DNA of 15,818 bases from an uncultured Lachnospiraceae bacterium (GTDB taxonomy: Bacteria > Bacillota > Clostridia > Lachnospirales > Lachnospiraceae): positions 1-15,818 of the forward strand of contig CAKRWT010000050.1 of the NCBI GenBank assembly GCA_934418125.1, in the 5' to 3' direction. The position numbers and the translations under genes were made by a program. The notes beneath the pieces were generated by a model. The model had not been told where the DNA came from. It did no database searches and saw nothing but the letters and a program-made list of their open reading frames with translations. This document shows positions 14,492 to 15,818 of the stretch, piece by piece; positions within the stretch are counted from its first letter, which is position 1, and each line of letters starts with the position of its first letter.

Positions 14492-15133
14492 ATGATAGTG
14501 GATGAACGTATGAGCGCGTTTATTGATTCGCTGGATGCGGGAAACACTCCTTTCTTAAATGAGATAGAACGTGAGGCAAAAGAAACCAATGTGCCAATCA
14601 TCAGGACACAGATGCAGAGTCTGATTAAGTTTCTGCTGGCGATGCATCAGCCAAAGACAATCCTGGAGGTTGGGTGTGCCATTGGTTTTTCTGCTTTACT
14701 GATGAGTGAGTATGCACCAGCAGAATGTAAGATAACGACCATTGAAAAATATGAGAAGCGAATCCCGATTGCCAGAGAGAATTTTAAACGGGCTGGCAAG
14801 GAAGATGCCATTACCCTGTTGGAGGGGGATGCCACAGATATTCTGAAAAATTTACAAGGCAATTATGATTTGATTTTTATGGATGCGGCGAAAGGGCAGT
14901 ACATTCATTTCCTGCCGGATATTTTAAGACTGATGCCGACCGGTGGTATTCTGTTATCGGATAACGTGCTGCAGGATGGCGATATTGTGGAATCCAGGTT
15001 TGCAGTGACCAGGCGGAACCGCACCATTCACAGCAGAATGAGAGAGTATTTATATGAACTGAAGCACCATCCGCAGCTGGAAACAGTGATTCTGCCGGTA
15101 GGGGATGGTGTTACCATTAGTGTAAAGAAGTAA
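14492..15133 (+). CDS. trmR: tRNA 5-hydroxyuridine methyltransferase TrmR (class I O-methyltransferase)
   Basis: SAM-dependent O-methyltransferase of the YrrM/TrmR group, which converts 5-hydroxyuridine to 5-methoxyuridine at tRNA position 34 in Bacillus. The 213-residue protein has SAM motif I ILEVGCAIGFSALLM (about 56-70), then TIEKYEKRIPIARENFKRAG, the metal-site region LIFMDAAKGQYIHFLPD (about 127-143) and GGILLSDNVLQDG, and ends GDGVTISVKK. By domain alone it could be a catechol-type O-methyltransferase. The choice of TrmR rests on the adjacent U32 gene and on matching Bacillus yrrM-yrrN-yrrO order. ATG 14492 has AAGGAG 7 bases upstream, and the gene starts 12 bases after the MltG-like stop. 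Confidence 0.88.
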   Translation: MIVDERMSAFIDSLDAGNTPFLNEIEREAKETNVPIIRTQMQSLIKFLLAMHQPKTILEVGCAIGFSALLMSEYAPAECKITTIEKYEKRIPIARENFKRAGKEDAITLLEGDATDILKNLQGNYDLIFMDAAKGQYIHFLPDILRLMPTGGILLSDNVLQDGDIVESRFAVTRRNRTIHSRMREYLYELKHHPQLETVILPVGDGVTISVKK

Positions 15134-15144
15134 GAGGAAGAGAC

Positions 15145-15818
15145 ATGAGAAAACCAGAACTATTGATTCCGGCAAGCAGTCTGGAAGTATTGAAAACAGC
15201 GGTCGTGTTTGGAGCTGATGCAGTATATATTGGTGGAGAAGCCTTTGGACTTCGGGCAAAAGCCAAGAATTTCTCCAAAGAGGAAATGGCAGAAGGAATT
15301 GCTTTTGCGCATGAGCATGGAGTACGTGTCCATGTGACAGCCAATATTCTGGCACATAACTACGATTTGGAAGGAGCCAGAGCCTATTTTTATGAATTAA
15401 AAGAATTAAAACCGGATGCCCTGATTATTGCGGATCCAGGCATGTTTACCATGGCACGGGAGATTTGCCCGGAAATAGATATTCACGTGTCTACCCAGGC
15501 AAATAATACCAATTACATGACCTATCAGTTCTGGTACAACCAGGGGGCTAAGCGTGTCGTATCAGCAAGGGAACTTTCCCTGCGGGAAATTAAGGAAATC
15601 AGGTCACATATTCCGGATGATTTGGAGATAGAAAGTTTCATTCACGGAGCTATGTGCATTTCTTATTCAGGCAGATGCCTGTTAAGCAGCTATTTTACCG
15701 GAAGAGATGCCAACCACGGAGCCTGTACCCATCCCTGCCGTTGGAAATATTCCATTGTTGAGGAGAAACGTCCGGGAGAATATATGCCGGTATTTGAGAA
15801 TGAGAGAGGAACCTATAT
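15145..15818 (+). CDS. trhP: U32 family protein, likely tRNA U34 hydroxylation protein TrhP (3' end outside window)
   Basis: The first 224 codons of a U32-family protein, open to the window end. The family signature is complete: ESFIHGAMCISYSGRCLLS (about 163-181), with cysteines C171 and C178 followed by C194 and C198 in HGACTHPCRW, a likely Fe-S cluster set. An N-terminal TIM-barrel-like part begins MRKPELLIPASSLEVLKTAV and includes GADAVYIGG. Members were long called collagenase-like peptidases. Those next to trmR (YrrN/YrrO, TrhP1/TrhP2) are now linked to prephenate-dependent 5-hydroxylation of tRNA U34, the substrate of TrmR. ATG 15145 has AGAGGAAG 4 bases upstream and lies 11 bases after trmR, implying translation from one mRNA. 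Whether one or two U32 genes exist here cannot be seen. Confidence 0.92.
   Translation, partial: MRKPELLIPASSLEVLKTAVVFGADAVYIGGEAFGLRAKAKNFSKEEMAEGIAFAHEHGVRVHVTANILAHNYDLEGARAYFYELKELKPDALIIADPGMFTMAREICPEIDIHVSTQANNTNYMTYQFWYNQGAKRVVSARELSLREIKEIRSHIPDDLEIESFIHGAMCISYSGRCLLSSYFTGRDANHGACTHPCRWKYSIVEEKRPGEYMPVFENERGTY

Noticed and set aside
15145..15818. U32 gene as a secreted collagenase
   Set aside because: No signal peptide is present, the conserved cysteines fit an Fe-S protein, and adjacency to trmR favours tRNA hydroxylation.

Overview
The window reads as a chromosomal, housekeeping stretch from a Clostridia-type Firmicute, most likely Lachnospiraceae. This rests on gene content and order (DUF3048 lipoprotein, IreB, YlbF, a single RNase J, MtaB, an HPr-like small protein), strong AGGAGG-type ribosome binding sites, and short intergenic gaps. 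The genus cannot be fixed from sequence alone. No tRNA, rRNA, CRISPR array, insertion sequence, phage gene or attachment site was seen. No gene-free stretch exceeds 300 bases; the longest are about 190 bases (2606-2794) and 178 bases (11718-11895).

Region 1 (1-1902) is the end of the heat-shock chaperone operon: the 3' part of dnaK, an intercistronic hairpin, then complete dnaJ, closed by a bidirectional terminator. Region 2 (1877-3976) is a small divergent island: an orphan LytTR-type response regulator on the minus strand and a DUF3048 (YerB-like) lipoprotein on the plus strand, with back-to-back extended -10 promoters between them. It sits between dnaJ and prmA, which are neighbours in many Firmicutes. 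Region 3 (4018-6288) holds prmA, a VanZ-family membrane protein and rsmE, probably read from the lipoprotein promoter. Region 4 (6410-8816) is a cysteine desulfurase followed by thiI, the pair that makes 4-thiouridine at tRNA position 8. Region 5 (8868-9255) is a minus-strand HPr-fold protein that has lost the phosphorylatable histidine, with its own promoter, perfect ribosome binding site and terminator. Region 6 (9256-10569) is mtaB.

Region 7 (10599-15818) is a conserved all-plus cluster: ireB, ruvX, DUF1292, RNase J (TTG start), ylbF, an MltG-like membrane protein without a catalytic domain, trmR and a U32-family gene that runs off the window end. It resembles the Bacillus yrzL-yrrK-yrzB-yrrL-yrrM-yrrN/O cluster, with RNase J and YlbF inserted.

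Functionally the window is dominated by RNA and ribosome maturation: L11 methylation (PrmA), 16S rRNA methylation (RsmE), pre-16S processing (RuvX), mRNA decay (RNase J, YlbF), and three tRNA modification steps (ThiI s4U8, MtaB ms2t6A37, TrmR plus the U32 protein at U34). Most genes are ordinary. The more unusual points are the terminator built into the LytTR coding end, the His-less HPr, the catalytic-domain-less MltG, and small hairpins packed between a stop codon and the next ribosome binding site at four gene junctions.
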